Source: Saprospiraceae bacterium (lineage in GTDB: Bacteria; Bacteroidota; Bacteroidia; Chitinophagales; Saprospiraceae). Taken from it: a DNA stretch of 64,000 nucleotides. The notes under the pieces were generated by a model, which saw only the letters and a program-made list of their open reading frames with translations, had not been told where the DNA came from and searched no databases. The position numbers and the translations under genes are program-made. Where the stretch lies: the NCBI GenBank assembly GCA_016715465.1, contig JADKAA010000024.1, positions 496,001-560,000 of the forward strand, written 5' to 3'. Below, one piece after another: positions 29,371 through 40,276 of the stretch (the stretch's first letter is position 1; every line of letters begins with the position of its first letter).

Positions 29371-29378
29371 TATATTTG
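29371..29378 (+). promoter_or_regulatory. -7 promoter box for giant gene B
   Basis: TATATTTG, a perfect Bacteroidota -7 match, about 112 bases before the ATG. The leader, about 100 bases, is AT-rich. No -33 TTG at normal spacing is evident. Confidence 0.6.
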
Positions 29379-29482
29379 CCTTAGATAAAAATGTGCCCTC
29401 TTAAAGGGTAAATACGTATTTGATAATTACCTGACCTGAGATCTGATAATGAATTAAAATTAATTCATTAATAAGGTCCAAA

Positions 29483-32400
29483 ATGAAAAAAGCTTACTTA
29501 GCAATCCGTGTATGGAAAGGCATTCTACCCATTCTTGTCTTTATCTCATCCAATTTTTTAATTTCACAAACTAAGGCTCAATGTGTGGCGCAACCAGGCA
29601 TCATCGAAGGTTTTGTCTATCAGGATAACAATAACAACGGCAAAAGAGAGCTTGGCGAATCAACCATTGCCAATGTGCTGGTCTCCGTTTATAATATTTC
29701 CGGTGAACTGGTGGCGTATCAATCTACCGATGCTTCCGGAAATTACAGTTTTGGAAATCTAACGGATAACAAGCCCTATCGTTTGGGATTTGAATATTTA
29801 CCCAAATACACGAATGCATTTATGGGTGCTGACAACGGTACCAATGTACAGTTGGTGAAGGCACCTGCATGTAATGCTTCATTGGGTCTTGTGAGTACTT
29901 ATTTTGAATGTGGTGCAAACCCCAATCTGTTTACAACCTGTTTCGTGCAGGGAGCCACCAATGGCGCCAATGCCTCCATGGAGACCATTGTTAGCCTTGA
30001 ATATGATTTCAATGGCAACAGTACCGTAAGCAAATTTGCCATGCATGGCGAAACAGGCCCGGTTTGGGGTCTTGCATGGAAGAGCATTACAGGTGATCTT
30101 TTTTCGTCATCTTTTATCAAACAATATTCCGGGTTAACCCCGCATGGGCATGGTGCTATTTTCAGAACCAAAGTGAATGGCAATGAAGCTACATCTACAA
30201 CCCTGTTTACTAAAATGTCAGACCTGGGTGTGGACGTGGGTGTGCTTCCGGTAAACGACCCAGAGAATTGTGCCTACGGATCACAGGTTGGAAAATACGG
30301 ACTTGGAGCGATGGTCATCAGTCCGGCTGAGGATTATTTGTATGTGGTCAACCTTTACAATAAATCAATCGTAAAGTTACCCACAAAAAATCCGACGTCT
30401 GCCAATACTACCGAATTTTCAATACCCAATCCGGGATGTTCTGCAGGAGACTATGCCCCTTTTGCATTAAAATACTATAATGATAAATTGTACATAGGAG
30501 TCACCTGTACCGAAGAAACGAACCAGTCAGCATTAAACAGTGCTGCAGTGGTTTACGAAATGGATCTTCAGACAAACACATTTACGAATATTTTTTCAAC
30601 AAACTACCTGAAAGGGTATTGGCATAATGAGCCATATAATGATTTTGCAACTCAGCACTGGTTTACAGATATCGACTTTACAGATGACGGAAATATGATC
30701 ATTGCTTTCACAGACAGGATTGGCCATAAATATTGCAATTCGCCATCCAACCGACTGGATCATCAGTTTCCAGACATCTTAATGGTTTGGAATAACAACG
30801 GCACGTGGACGCTTGAATCGAATGGTCAGGCAGGATCACTTTCAGGATCGGGGATTGGCAATGCCCAGGGCCCTGATGGCGGAGAATTTTTTGGTTTGGA
30901 TCACTGGATTACCCAACCGGCTTATCACCCGGAAATTGCATTAGGCAGTATTTATGTGCTGCCAGGTACCGGATCTGTGGTTACTACCGCTTATGATCCG
31001 GGTGTCAATTCGTATTCCGGCGGTGTGCAGAGGTACAGTACCACTGACGGTAGTAAACTGGGAGCCAAAGAACTTTACATAAGACAAACCACAGAATTAT
31101 TTGGTAAGGCAACCGGTTTCGGTGAAATCATCGGCAGGTGTGGCTTGCCCAAAATTCAGGTCGGAAACCTGGTATGGTTTGATGGAAATAAGAATGGACT
31201 TCAGGATGCCGGTGAGCAGGTAGCAGCAGGTATTCCCATTAGTTTGCTGGATACCCAGTGCCAGGAAGTCAGAACAACCACCACTGATGCAGGCGGACAG
31301 TATGTATTTTCAGATCTTAATCCAGGTGAGCAGTATTACCTTGCCTTGCCTGGTTCTTTGCTGGACCTGAATTATCAGTTGATTACCATTCAGGGTAAAA
31401 ATTATATTTTCAGTCCGGGAATTTCCAACAATGCAGCCATAGACAATAACGCTGTATTTAACCTGAATGGTTGTGGTTATGCCATCATCCCTGTAAATTA
31501 CGAGAAAACAAATCATAACCTTGATATAGGTCTTATCGAAGCAAACGGCTTTGATCTTGCCTTGAAGAATGAAATTATATCCAATGGATTTCCGAAGTAT
31601 AACGAACTGGTTGATTTTAGAATGACCATTTACAACCAGGGAGGGGTGCCAGCTCAAAATATTGAGATCACCAATTATATTCCCGCCGGTTTTAGTTTCA
31701 ATGCGGCGGATAATCCAGCATGGTCTTTGGAAAATGGCGTGGCTAAAACTACCCTTAATGGCATTTTATTGCCGGGTTCCAGCACAACGACTATAATTAG
31801 ATTAAGAATCATTTCAGGCGACTTAAACAAAATTGTGGATGTAGCTGAAATTTCCAGAGCTACCGATCACCTGGGCACCCTTCAGACAGATATAGACTCT
31901 TCCCCTGATGCCATTTCCGGCAACGATGTGGGTGGCGATGTAAATACAAGCACAGATAACAAGATAGATGACGATGGTACCATCGATGAAGATGATGAAG
32001 ATCCTGCCATTCCAAGCATATTGGATCTTGCACTCAAACAAGTAGTAAATGACAACTGTTTTACAGGAGGCGACTGTTTTAATATTGTAGCCACTGTTTA
32101 CAACCAGGGCAATGTTGCAGTTTCTTCATTTAATGTAGCTAACTATTTCCATCCCCTTCTCTCATATGACAGTGGAGTCAATGGCGGCTGGAAAAAAGAT
32201 GGTGAAATTTTTAATTATTCAGGTGGCAATCTGAATCCGGGTGAAAGTATAAACATTCCGCTTTCGGTTTGCGTCAAAGAAGGAGTATTGGAGGAAGGTA
32301 TAGTTGAATATGCTGAAATTTCAGAAATAAAGGTAAACGGTTCAACTACCACTGGTGATTTTGATTCCAATCCAGATAAAAACCCGGACAATGATGCCGG

Positions 32401-35400
32401 TGGCAAACATTCTACAGCTCAGGACAATTATATTTTTGGTACTATGGATGTGGAAGAAGATGACCACGATCCAGTGTATCTGGGAGTTCAATATGTTGAC
32501 CTTGCACTCATCCTTACTACAGAGGAGCGCAAAATTAGTGAAGGAGAGACGGTTTGTTTTGATATAAACATTTACAACCAGGGATCTCAAACTATTTCAG
32601 CAGCTAATATAGTGGATTATATTCCAGCAGGCTTGAAGTTATCGTCAGAGTCGTGGAATTTGATCGAAAACAATATTGCATCGAAAACCATTCAATTTGA
32701 AAATGGGCTGGAAAGCGGTGCCATCCATACTGAAAAGATCTGTTTTGAGGTAGGGGACATTACTGGTATCTATTACATTGAAAACTATGCCGAAATCAGT
32801 TCCGTCACGGACATTTGCGGAAATGATGTCTCCGCAAAAGATATAGATTCTAAAGCGGATCACAACAAAAACAATGACAACGGGGGCCATCCTCAAACTG
32901 AAACCGATAATATCATTAATGGTTTACCTTCAGTAGATGAAGACGACCATGACCCAGCTGTACTGATTAATTACGACGTCATTGTTTCTTCTTGTGAATG
33001 CCTTGATAATGCCTCTAATGGTATTAATGGGCAATATGAACAGACTGTAACTGTTCGCGGACCCAAAGGCATGACATGGTATATCGACCAGGTAGCCAAT
33101 CTTTACAGTGATTCCAGCCTTGACCCACCTGCAGCACCTACACCATTTATGACAGGGCCTGCAGGATACGTCCTTACTGAAGTTCCTTATAATGTCAACA
33201 TAAGTGATTATGTTTTGAGTGGAATTTATACAGATGGACAGCAGTGGACATTGGTTCTGAAAAGTTCACTGGATGATTATGAAGCGATTAAAGGAGGAGG
33301 ATGCAGCTATGATCCTGTGGCCATAACGGGTACAGCATCTCTATGCACCAACGCCATTCAGGTATATTCAGCACCATATTCTGTATATGGCTATCATGTT
33401 TCCTTATCGGGCGGTGGAACCATCATTTCAGCTCCACTTGACAGCAGTAATGTTACCGTTCAGTGGGGAGCAATTCCAGGCGTTTATAGCTTGAACTTTG
33501 ATCACAAGAGTCCGTTTTCATGTGATGAACCTGGCATTTTAAACGTAGCCATTGGAAATCCGGATCTCTCTATGGCGTGTAAATCACAGATTCAGGTTTC
33601 TCTGGATGCAGATTGTCACCTAGAAATTACACCTGCAATGCTGGTTGCCGGAGATCTTACACCGGGAGCACCTTATGTGGTAATGCTTCTGGATGATAAA
33701 GGAAATTTGTTGCCAGGAAATGTGCTTACCTCAGATCAGGCAGGAAAGACTGTCATTGGCAAAATGATTGAAGGATGCAGTGGCAACTCTTGCTGGAGCA
33801 CTTTAAAAATTGAAGATAAAACGCCTCCTCTTATGCAATGTGCGCCACTTGTGGAAGTTTCATGTTATAAAGCTGATCAGTATCCAGGGCCAATCACTAC
33901 AGATAACTGTGGTGGTGAGGTAACCATCTATACGCTGGATTCACTGGCTACACCTTTATACTGCAATCAATACAATAAGTACATAGACAAAACATACCAG
34001 GCAGTTGATAAATGGGGAAATAAATCCACGCTGTGCAAACAAAGAATTGCGGTAAAAAGGATAGTCATGAACCAAATTGTTTTCCCTGAAAACTTGAAAA
34101 TGTCCAATGCACTTACATGCAATGATTATGAAATTGACGAATATGGTTTTCCTGATCCTTCTGAAACAGGTGTACCTACCATTGAAGGGTGGCCAATATT
34201 TCCCAATTTTTCTAATGAATGCAATATTGGCGTAACCTATACAGATAGAGACTTTGGTTACATTGGTTGCGTGCGCAAAATTATGCGAATCTGGACCGTG
34301 TACGAGGGTTATTGCACCGAAGGTGTTATACTTCGAGATACACAGACACTTATTATTGCAGATACTGAAGCACCGACATTTAAGTGTCCTTCAGATTTAA
34401 CTTTTTCTGCGGGATATGGGCAATGTGAGGCCTACGTTACATTTCCTGGAATCACCAATATAACTGATGACTGCTCCAGCGTTTTCAGTGTTGACATCAG
34501 ATATCCGGGAGGATATTTAAACAATACAAATGGCGGAAGCGCATTCTTGCCGGCTGGAAAACATAAAGTGACCTATATCGTTTACGATGAGTGCCATCAG
34601 AAGGATTCTTGTTCGATCATCGTAACCGTGGTTGATAAAACGCCTCCGGTAGTAGTCTGTGATCAGAATACGATAGTAGGTTTGAATTCCTTAGGTAAGG
34701 CATACGTGTATGCCAGCACCATAGATGAAGGCAGTTATGATGCCTGTGGAATTGATTCCATAAAAATACGCAGGATGGATGCAGGAGCACCTTGTTTTGA
34801 TAACTTTGGATTCAGGGATATTGCGCAGTTCTGCTGCGAAGATGTAGGACCTACTAATGCAGTCATGGTTGAAGTGAGGGTTTGGGATGTTAATGGCAAT
34901 GCCAACAGCTGCATGGTGACGGTTACGGTTCAGGATAAAACGGCACCAACCATTTTCTGTCCTCCTAGTGTCTCGATTTCATGTGAAACTGACTACAACA
35001 TAAATGACCTTGACGCCTACGGCGTGGCTACTGCCCAGGATGCCTGTGGCGTGGATATCATTGAAACTCCATACGACAGCATAGATCAATGCAGGCGGGG
35101 TTACATAAAAAGGGTTTTTACGGCAAGTGATGGAAATGGCACTTCCGTATGTTCGTCATATGTGTACTTAATAAGGCCTACCACTGCGCCTTCCATTGGA
35201 TGGCCTGAGAATTACTCAACAACCAATGGATGCTCTCCTTCTGATTTAAGTCCTGAAAATTTGCCCGCCAAATTTGCCAAACCGGGATTTGTCAAAGGAG
35301 TTTGCGATATGGTATCTGCCAGTCACGACGATCAGTATTTCCCCTTTGACGATGGACAGGGATCCTGTTATAAAATCGTTAGGACCTGGACGGTCATTGA

Positions 35401-38400
35401 CTGGTGTAGAATGAATGAGCCGGGCTATCTCCCTGCCACACATCAGCAGCTGATAAAGGTAAGCAATACAGAAGCTCCCACAATGGAAGTAGATTCAGAT
35501 GATGAAGCCTGTACGGTTGATACAAGTTGTGTTTTTGGATACATTGAACTGCATGCTGAAGGAGATGATGATTGTACTCCGTTAAATTCATTGTACTGGT
35601 CATATGAAATAGATTTTAATTACGATGGTAGTTTCGAAGCCGATATAGAAGATCATGGCAAGGATTTTGAGATTGATGCCAGTGGTCTCTATGAAATTGG
35701 GAAACACAGGATACTATTCACTTTTGAGGACAGATGTGGAAACCAAACCTCACAGTTTCACGATTTTGAAATTAAAAACTGCAAAGCACCATCCGCCAGT
35801 TGCAAGTACGGCACCTCCATAAGCCTCGGCAATATGGTCATCAATGGAGAAAACATGAAGATGGCATGTATCACGGCCAGATCACTGAATGCATCAAGTT
35901 CACACCCATGTAATGCGGGCATCACTTTTGCATTTTCAAACAATGTTGAGGATACCATAAAGTGTTTTGACTGTACGGATTTGGCGGATACGGTAAAATT
36001 TGATCTATATGTAATTGATGAATTCGGTTTTTATTCCACCTGTGAAACATTTGTCATTGTTCAAAATAGTGACAACCTTAGCATTGACATAAACAGTACA
36101 AGCGAAGAAATATGCACGGGCTCATCCACTACTTTGTCTGTTTCTGGTATTTCAGGAAACTATCAATGGAGTACAGGAGCAACAACCTCTTCGATTACCG
36201 TTTCTCCGACGACCACGACCACGTATTCAGTCTCTGTGACTTCAGCAGACGGGTGTACCTTATCTGCTTCTGAGGAGGTTGTTGTTTTGTCAAATCCTAG
36301 TTCATCCATTAGTGTTACCGGGGGTAGTACTATTTGTTTGGGAAAAGCAGCAACACTTACAGCGACCGGCGGTATTTCATATCTATGGAATACGGGTGCA
36401 ACAACTTCTGCCATTACCGTAAGTCCGGCTACGACCACAAGTTATAATGTAACAGTAACCGCAGCAAATGGATGCACTGGCACAGCAAGCGTTACTATAA
36501 CAGTTAATGGTTTGCCAAATGCGGCCATATCTGCCGTTAATCCCATATGTGCTGGGCAGATGGCGACCTTAACAGCCTCTGGTGGTGTAACATATCTCTG
36601 GAGTAATAATGCGACCACAGCTACCATTACGGTTACTCCTGCAACAACAACTACCTTCACGGTTACAGTAACCAATGCTCAACAATGTACCGCAACAGCT
36701 TCCAGGACTGTAACTGTAAATACATTACCTACGGTTTCAATTAATAACGTAAGTCCAATTTGTGTCGGGCAGTCTGCTACTTTGACTGCAACTGGAAATG
36801 GAAGTTATATTTGGAGTACAGGGGCGACCACCGCATCTATAATGGTGGTACCGGCTGCTACTACAACATATACGGTGACGGTGACCTCTACTGCAGGCTG
36901 TACAGCAACAGCTTCAAGAACAGTAACTGTAAATCCATTACCTCCAGCTGCCATTGGCAGTGTGGCAGCCATTTGTGCAGGAGCAACCGCTTCTCTGACC
37001 GCAACAGGAGGTGGTAGTTACCTTTGGTCAACAGGAGCAACAACAGCAACGATAAATGTAACGCCTGGCAGCACTACAAGTTATACCGTTACGGTGACTT
37101 CAGCTGCTCAATGCTCAGCGACAGCAACAGCGACTGTAACTGTCAATCCGCTTCCTGTTGCCGCAATAACCGGTCCAAATGCCATTTGTACTGGTCAAAA
37201 TGCAACGCTTGCTGCTTCAGGTGGAACAAGTTTCCTATGGAATACAGTACCGGCGCAAACCACAGCATCCATTATGGTTAATCCGACAAGTACAACCACT
37301 TATGTAGTTACTGTGACAAATGCAAACGGATGTACAGATACTGAAAGTAAAGTATTGACTGTAAATTCATTGCCAGTAGCTAACATTTCAGGCGATCTCA
37401 ACATCTGTCTGGGCGAATCAACCACACTGGAGGCAGGAGGCGGCACAAGCTTTAGTTGGAATACTGCACCTCCACAAACTACGGCAGTCATCACAGTCTC
37501 TCCAACGACTACCACAGCATATACCGTAACGGTTACAAATGCAAATGGATGTACAGATACTGAGTCTGCAACGGTCATAGTGACATTAAATAATGTGCCT
37601 ATTGCCAATTGCCAAAATGCAACGGTTTATCTCAATGCACAGGGCGAAATAGTGCTAAATCCGCAACAAGTGAACAATGGAAGTGCACCAGGATGTGACA
37701 ATCTGCCATTGACTTTCAGTGTGACGCCTAATCAGTTTTTCTGTAATGACATCAACTTATCACCCATTACCGTTACACTTACGGTGTCGTCATCCAATGG
37801 CACATCTGCCACATGTACGGCTCAGGTTACGGTACTGGATACGTTTCCTCCGGTTATTACATGTCCTGCAAACGCCACATTCAATTGTGCAACATTTAAC
37901 GGACTTGGTGGCCTGCCCGGAGCAACGGCAACAGACAACTGTCCTCCTGCAACAGTGACAGTACAGGTAATCAATGCTACAAATTCATGTAACATAGGAA
38001 CCATAACCAGAACCTATACTGCGGAGGACGCATCTGGCAATGAGTCAGAGTGTACACAGGTAATAACCATTACCGGACCATTGGATCCTCTAACAATAGC
38101 CGATATTGTATTCCCTGCAGACATCACTTTGAATGCCTGCACCAGTATTGATCCATCGGTGACTGGAAATGTGGTTGTTAATTCCGCCAATGCCTCTTGC
38201 ACCAATACTTCAATATCACATATAGATGTAAATTTAAATCCAAATACACCATGCAATTACACTATTCAAAGGACATGGACGGTCATAGATTCATGTATCT
38301 TAAATACAAACACAGGAGCCGGTATATTTACGGATGTGCAGTTGATTTTAGTAAATGACAATCAGCCACCGGTAATTACGGGTTATGCCGACATCACCAT

Positions 38401-40114
38401 CACTTCTGATACTTGTCCTGTGCAGGTGAATTATGCCATGGGAGGGGTTTCTATCACCGACTGCTCGCAGTTTACGGTCACAAATAACTCTCCATTTGCA
38501 AGTAACAACAACTCAGGTAACCCTTCTGGATTATATGATGAAGGCATCCATCAAATCATTGTGACTGCAATGGATGCCTGTGGTAATATGAGCAAAGATA
38601 CTTTCTTTATTACCGTGATTGTTACCGGAAATGGAACTGTAGTTTGCCATAAAATTGTAAGGAACATAACCGACAATGAGTGGGTAGATGTAGAAGCTGA
38701 AGAATTTGTAACGGTAACCGGCACATGCAACCAGGATACCTTTATTTTCACATATTCAGATGATGACATTACAGATACCATTAATAGATATTTCTGTGAT
38801 GACATAGGTGATATTGTGACCATCATTTATTTCTGGGAGAATGGAGTATTGTTTGATTCCTGTAGGACACTATTGACCATTCAGGATCCTCCTCCGGGTT
38901 TCTGTACCGGAAATATTTTCAGGGTTAAGGGTGCCGTGGTTACAGAAAATCAGGTACCGGTCAAAGATGTATGGGTTAATTTATCCGGAATGCCGGCTGT
39001 ATTGACCGACAAGGATGGCAGGTATGTGTTTGGTGACATGCAGGCTCAAGGGGATTATATGCTCAAACCTATAAAAGAGGATGGAGTGACCGAAGGGCTA
39101 AGCACGCTAGACCTCATCATAATCCAACGTCACATACTAGGGGTCGCAAAACTTAATTCGCCATATAAGATGATAGCAGCAGATGTGAACAACGATGATA
39201 AGATTTCTGCTTCTGACCTTGTGGAATTGAGAAAAGTAATACTTGGCATCAGCGACAGATTTAAAAACAATACCAGCTGGAAGATGATCGACGGCAGGTA
39301 CAGCTTCCCCGATCCTTCGAATCCATTCAGCGATGAATATCCATTGTATTTTGAAATGATCAGCCCTAAGGGTAACAGAATATCTGACTTTGTCGGTGTA
39401 AAAATCGGAGATGTAAACAACACCTATACGGCGAATGCCCAGACCATATCTGCCACAAGGTCAGAGACTTCATTGATCATAAATGATAATTTTGTCACTG
39501 CAGGTAAAGAATTTACAACCAAGATCGGAATCATTTCGACAATCCATGCAGATGGGTTACAACTGGAATTTGATGTAAGCGGTTTGACTGACATAGAATT
39601 GCACACTGATCTTTTCGCAAAGGATGAGTTATATTATCATGTACATGATGGTAAGTTACTGGTAGTCATAACTCCTGAAAAAGCTGTAGCGCTGGGTGCC
39701 ATGGATTTCATATATCTTACTGCCAGGTCATATCAGGATGGATTGTTGTCAACCATGGTACATATGACTGATGATTTCATGCAGAATGAAATATATGAAA
39801 ATCTGGTAGCAAGACGCTTATCCGTCAAATGGAACGATGAAGCCATAGGGTCATTCCTGGTTAAACAAAATACACCAAACCCATGGTCAGATAAAACCTC
39901 TATCATTTGTGCCGCACCATCTGAAGGGCTTGTTACCCTGAAAATTAAGGATGTTACCGGAGCTATTGTATTTACAAATGAATATGCAGTAGTAAAGGGT
40001 GACAATGAACTTGAAATCAGAAGCGAATCCTTCCAGGGACAAACGGGTGTATTCTTGTATGAATTAAGTTTTGGTAACGAAACTGCTCTTGGAAAAATGA
40101 TCAGAATCAAATAA
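29483..40114 (+). CDS. Giant protein B: 3543-aa secreted multidomain protein with dockerin, cohesin-like and T9SS sorting domains
   Basis: Signal peptide (GILPILVFISSNFLISQTKAQ), then an SdrD-B-like domain (about 38-100; VYQDNNNNGKRELGE), a non-repeat region of about 400 residues, a second SdrD-B domain (about 555-630; VWFDGNKNGLQDAGEQ), three DUF11-type repeats (about 690-1160; FRMTIYNQGG, IVATVYNQGN, FDINIYNQGS), HYR-like cysteine modules (about 1370-2200; ADTEAPTFKCP, VQDKTAPTIFCPP), seven threonine-rich repeats of about 71 aa (about 2210-2702), more HYR modules, a CnaB-like segment, dockerin-like loops (about 3202-3260; STLDLIIIQRHILG, DVNNDDKISASDL), a cohesin-like sandwich (about 3329-3449) and a T9SS domain (about 3457-3543; NTPNPWSDKTS). 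Expected on the cell surface or secreted. Gene C follows after 162 bases and may be cotranscribed. Function is unknown; a role in adhesion or matrix is inferred from architecture. Confidence 0.88.
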   Translation: MKKAYLAIRVWKGILPILVFISSNFLISQTKAQCVAQPGIIEGFVYQDNNNNGKRELGESTIANVLVSVYNISGELVAYQSTDASGNYSFGNLTDNKPYRLGFEYLPKYTNAFMGADNGTNVQLVKAPACNASLGLVSTYFECGANPNLFTTCFVQGATNGANASMETIVSLEYDFNGNSTVSKFAMHGETGPVWGLAWKSITGDLFSSSFIKQYSGLTPHGHGAIFRTKVNGNEATSTTLFTKMSDLGVDVGVLPVNDPENCAYGSQVGKYGLGAMVISPAEDYLYVVNLYNKSIVKLPTKNPTSANTTEFSIPNPGCSAGDYAPFALKYYNDKLYIGVTCTEETNQSALNSAAVVYEMDLQTNTFTNIFSTNYLKGYWHNEPYNDFATQHWFTDIDFTDDGNMIIAFTDRIGHKYCNSPSNRLDHQFPDILMVWNNNGTWTLESNGQAGSLSGSGIGNAQGPDGGEFFGLDHWITQPAYHPEIALGSIYVLPGTGSVVTTAYDPGVNSYSGGVQRYSTTDGSKLGAKELYIRQTTELFGKATGFGEIIGRCGLPKIQVGNLVWFDGNKNGLQDAGEQVAAGIPISLLDTQCQEVRTTTTDAGGQYVFSDLNPGEQYYLALPGSLLDLNYQLITIQGKNYIFSPGISNNAAIDNNAVFNLNGCGYAIIPVNYEKTNHNLDIGLIEANGFDLALKNEIISNGFPKYNELVDFRMTIYNQGGVPAQNIEITNYIPAGFSFNAADNPAWSLENGVAKTTLNGILLPGSSTTTIIRLRIISGDLNKIVDVAEISRATDHLGTLQTDIDSSPDAISGNDVGGDVNTSTDNKIDDDGTIDEDDEDPAIPSILDLALKQVVNDNCFTGGDCFNIVATVYNQGNVAVSSFNVANYFHPLLSYDSGVNGGWKKDGEIFNYSGGNLNPGESINIPLSVCVKEGVLEEGIVEYAEISEIKVNGSTTTGDFDSNPDKNPDNDAGGKHSTAQDNYIFGTMDVEEDDHDPVYLGVQYVDLALILTTEERKISEGETVCFDINIYNQGSQTISAANIVDYIPAGLKLSSESWNLIENNIASKTIQFENGLESGAIHTEKICFEVGDITGIYYIENYAEISSVTDICGNDVSAKDIDSKADHNKNNDNGGHPQTETDNIINGLPSVDEDDHDPAVLINYDVIVSSCECLDNASNGINGQYEQTVTVRGPKGMTWYIDQVANLYSDSSLDPPAAPTPFMTGPAGYVLTEVPYNVNISDYVLSGIYTDGQQWTLVLKSSLDDYEAIKGGGCSYDPVAITGTASLCTNAIQVYSAPYSVYGYHVSLSGGGTIISAPLDSSNVTVQWGAIPGVYSLNFDHKSPFSCDEPGILNVAIGNPDLSMACKSQIQVSLDADCHLEITPAMLVAGDLTPGAPYVVMLLDDKGNLLPGNVLTSDQAGKTVIGKMIEGCSGNSCWSTLKIEDKTPPLMQCAPLVEVSCYKADQYPGPITTDNCGGEVTIYTLDSLATPLYCNQYNKYIDKTYQAVDKWGNKSTLCKQRIAVKRIVMNQIVFPENLKMSNALTCNDYEIDEYGFPDPSETGVPTIEGWPIFPNFSNECNIGVTYTDRDFGYIGCVRKIMRIWTVYEGYCTEGVILRDTQTLIIADTEAPTFKCPSDLTFSAGYGQCEAYVTFPGITNITDDCSSVFSVDIRYPGGYLNNTNGGSAFLPAGKHKVTYIVYDECHQKDSCSIIVTVVDKTPPVVVCDQNTIVGLNSLGKAYVYASTIDEGSYDACGIDSIKIRRMDAGAPCFDNFGFRDIAQFCCEDVGPTNAVMVEVRVWDVNGNANSCMVTVTVQDKTAPTIFCPPSVSISCETDYNINDLDAYGVATAQDACGVDIIETPYDSIDQCRRGYIKRVFTASDGNGTSVCSSYVYLIRPTTAPSIGWPENYSTTNGCSPSDLSPENLPAKFAKPGFVKGVCDMVSASHDDQYFPFDDGQGSCYKIVRTWTVIDWCRMNEPGYLPATHQQLIKVSNTEAPTMEVDSDDEACTVDTSCVFGYIELHAEGDDDCTPLNSLYWSYEIDFNYDGSFEADIEDHGKDFEIDASGLYEIGKHRILFTFEDRCGNQTSQFHDFEIKNCKAPSASCKYGTSISLGNMVINGENMKMACITARSLNASSSHPCNAGITFAFSNNVEDTIKCFDCTDLADTVKFDLYVIDEFGFYSTCETFVIVQNSDNLSIDINSTSEEICTGSSTTLSVSGISGNYQWSTGATTSSITVSPTTTTTYSVSVTSADGCTLSASEEVVVLSNPSSSISVTGGSTICLGKAATLTATGGISYLWNTGATTSAITVSPATTTSYNVTVTAANGCTGTASVTITVNGLPNAAISAVNPICAGQMATLTASGGVTYLWSNNATTATITVTPATTTTFTVTVTNAQQCTATASRTVTVNTLPTVSINNVSPICVGQSATLTATGNGSYIWSTGATTASIMVVPAATTTYTVTVTSTAGCTATASRTVTVNPLPPAAIGSVAAICAGATASLTATGGGSYLWSTGATTATINVTPGSTTSYTVTVTSAAQCSATATATVTVNPLPVAAITGPNAICTGQNATLAASGGTSFLWNTVPAQTTASIMVNPTSTTTYVVTVTNANGCTDTESKVLTVNSLPVANISGDLNICLGESTTLEAGGGTSFSWNTAPPQTTAVITVSPTTTTAYTVTVTNANGCTDTESATVIVTLNNVPIANCQNATVYLNAQGEIVLNPQQVNNGSAPGCDNLPLTFSVTPNQFFCNDINLSPITVTLTVSSSNGTSATCTAQVTVLDTFPPVITCPANATFNCATFNGLGGLPGATATDNCPPATVTVQVINATNSCNIGTITRTYTAEDASGNESECTQVITITGPLDPLTIADIVFPADITLNACTSIDPSVTGNVVVNSANASCTNTSISHIDVNLNPNTPCNYTIQRTWTVIDSCILNTNTGAGIFTDVQLILVNDNQPPVITGYADITITSDTCPVQVNYAMGGVSITDCSQFTVTNNSPFASNNNSGNPSGLYDEGIHQIIVTAMDACGNMSKDTFFITVIVTGNGTVVCHKIVRNITDNEWVDVEAEEFVTVTGTCNQDTFIFTYSDDDITDTINRYFCDDIGDIVTIIYFWENGVLFDSCRTLLTIQDPPPGFCTGNIFRVKGAVVTENQVPVKDVWVNLSGMPAVLTDKDGRYVFGDMQAQGDYMLKPIKEDGVTEGLSTLDLIIIQRHILGVAKLNSPYKMIAADVNNDDKISASDLVELRKVILGISDRFKNNTSWKMIDGRYSFPDPSNPFSDEYPLYFEMISPKGNRISDFVGVKIGDVNNTYTANAQTISATRSETSLIINDNFVTAGKEFTTKIGIISTIHADGLQLEFDVSGLTDIELHTDLFAKDELYYHVHDGKLLVVITPEKAVALGAMDFIYLTARSYQDGLLSTMVHMTDDFMQNEIYENLVARRLSVKWNDEAIGSFLVKQNTPNPWSDKTSIICAAPSEGLVTLKIKDVTGAIVFTNEYAVVKGDNELEIRSESFQGQTGVFLYELSFGNETALGKMIRIK
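36110..37590 (+). repeat. Seven tandem ~213-bp coding repeats in giant gene B
   Basis: Each unit encodes about 71 residues of the pattern IC.G..ATLTA.GG..YLW.TGATT..I.V.P..TT.YTVTVT...GCTATAS.TVTVN.LP. The first starts IC at 36110 and the seventh ends near 37590. Units three to five are the most alike; units six and seven share a PAQTT/PPQTT insertion and the GCTDTES ending. The fold is probably an Ig-like beta sandwich forming a stalk. Confidence 0.85.
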
Positions 40115-40124
40115 AATAAATCAT

Positions 40125-40146
40125 GGCAGGGTGTAATAGCCCTGCC
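40125..40146 (+). terminator. Hairpin after giant gene B, weak terminator
   Basis: GGCAGGG (40125-40131) pairs with CCCTGCC (40140-40146) across an 8-base loop, 11 bases after the stop. There is no T tract, so it may not end transcription; read-through into gene C is possible. Confidence 0.45.
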
Positions 40147-40276
40147 CAAATTAAACCAGCCTCTGGTAATAGGAAAACCTTTAATGAAGAAATTAAAAAT
40201 TGGAGATCCAATTTTAAGCAAAGGATAAATTTTATTACTCAGCATTTTTTAATCACCTAGTGAAACATTTAAACAA

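Noticed and set aside
36163..37608. Antisense genes in giant gene B
   Set aside because: Valine- and threonine-rich shadows of the 71-aa repeats; no start signals or independent coding pattern.
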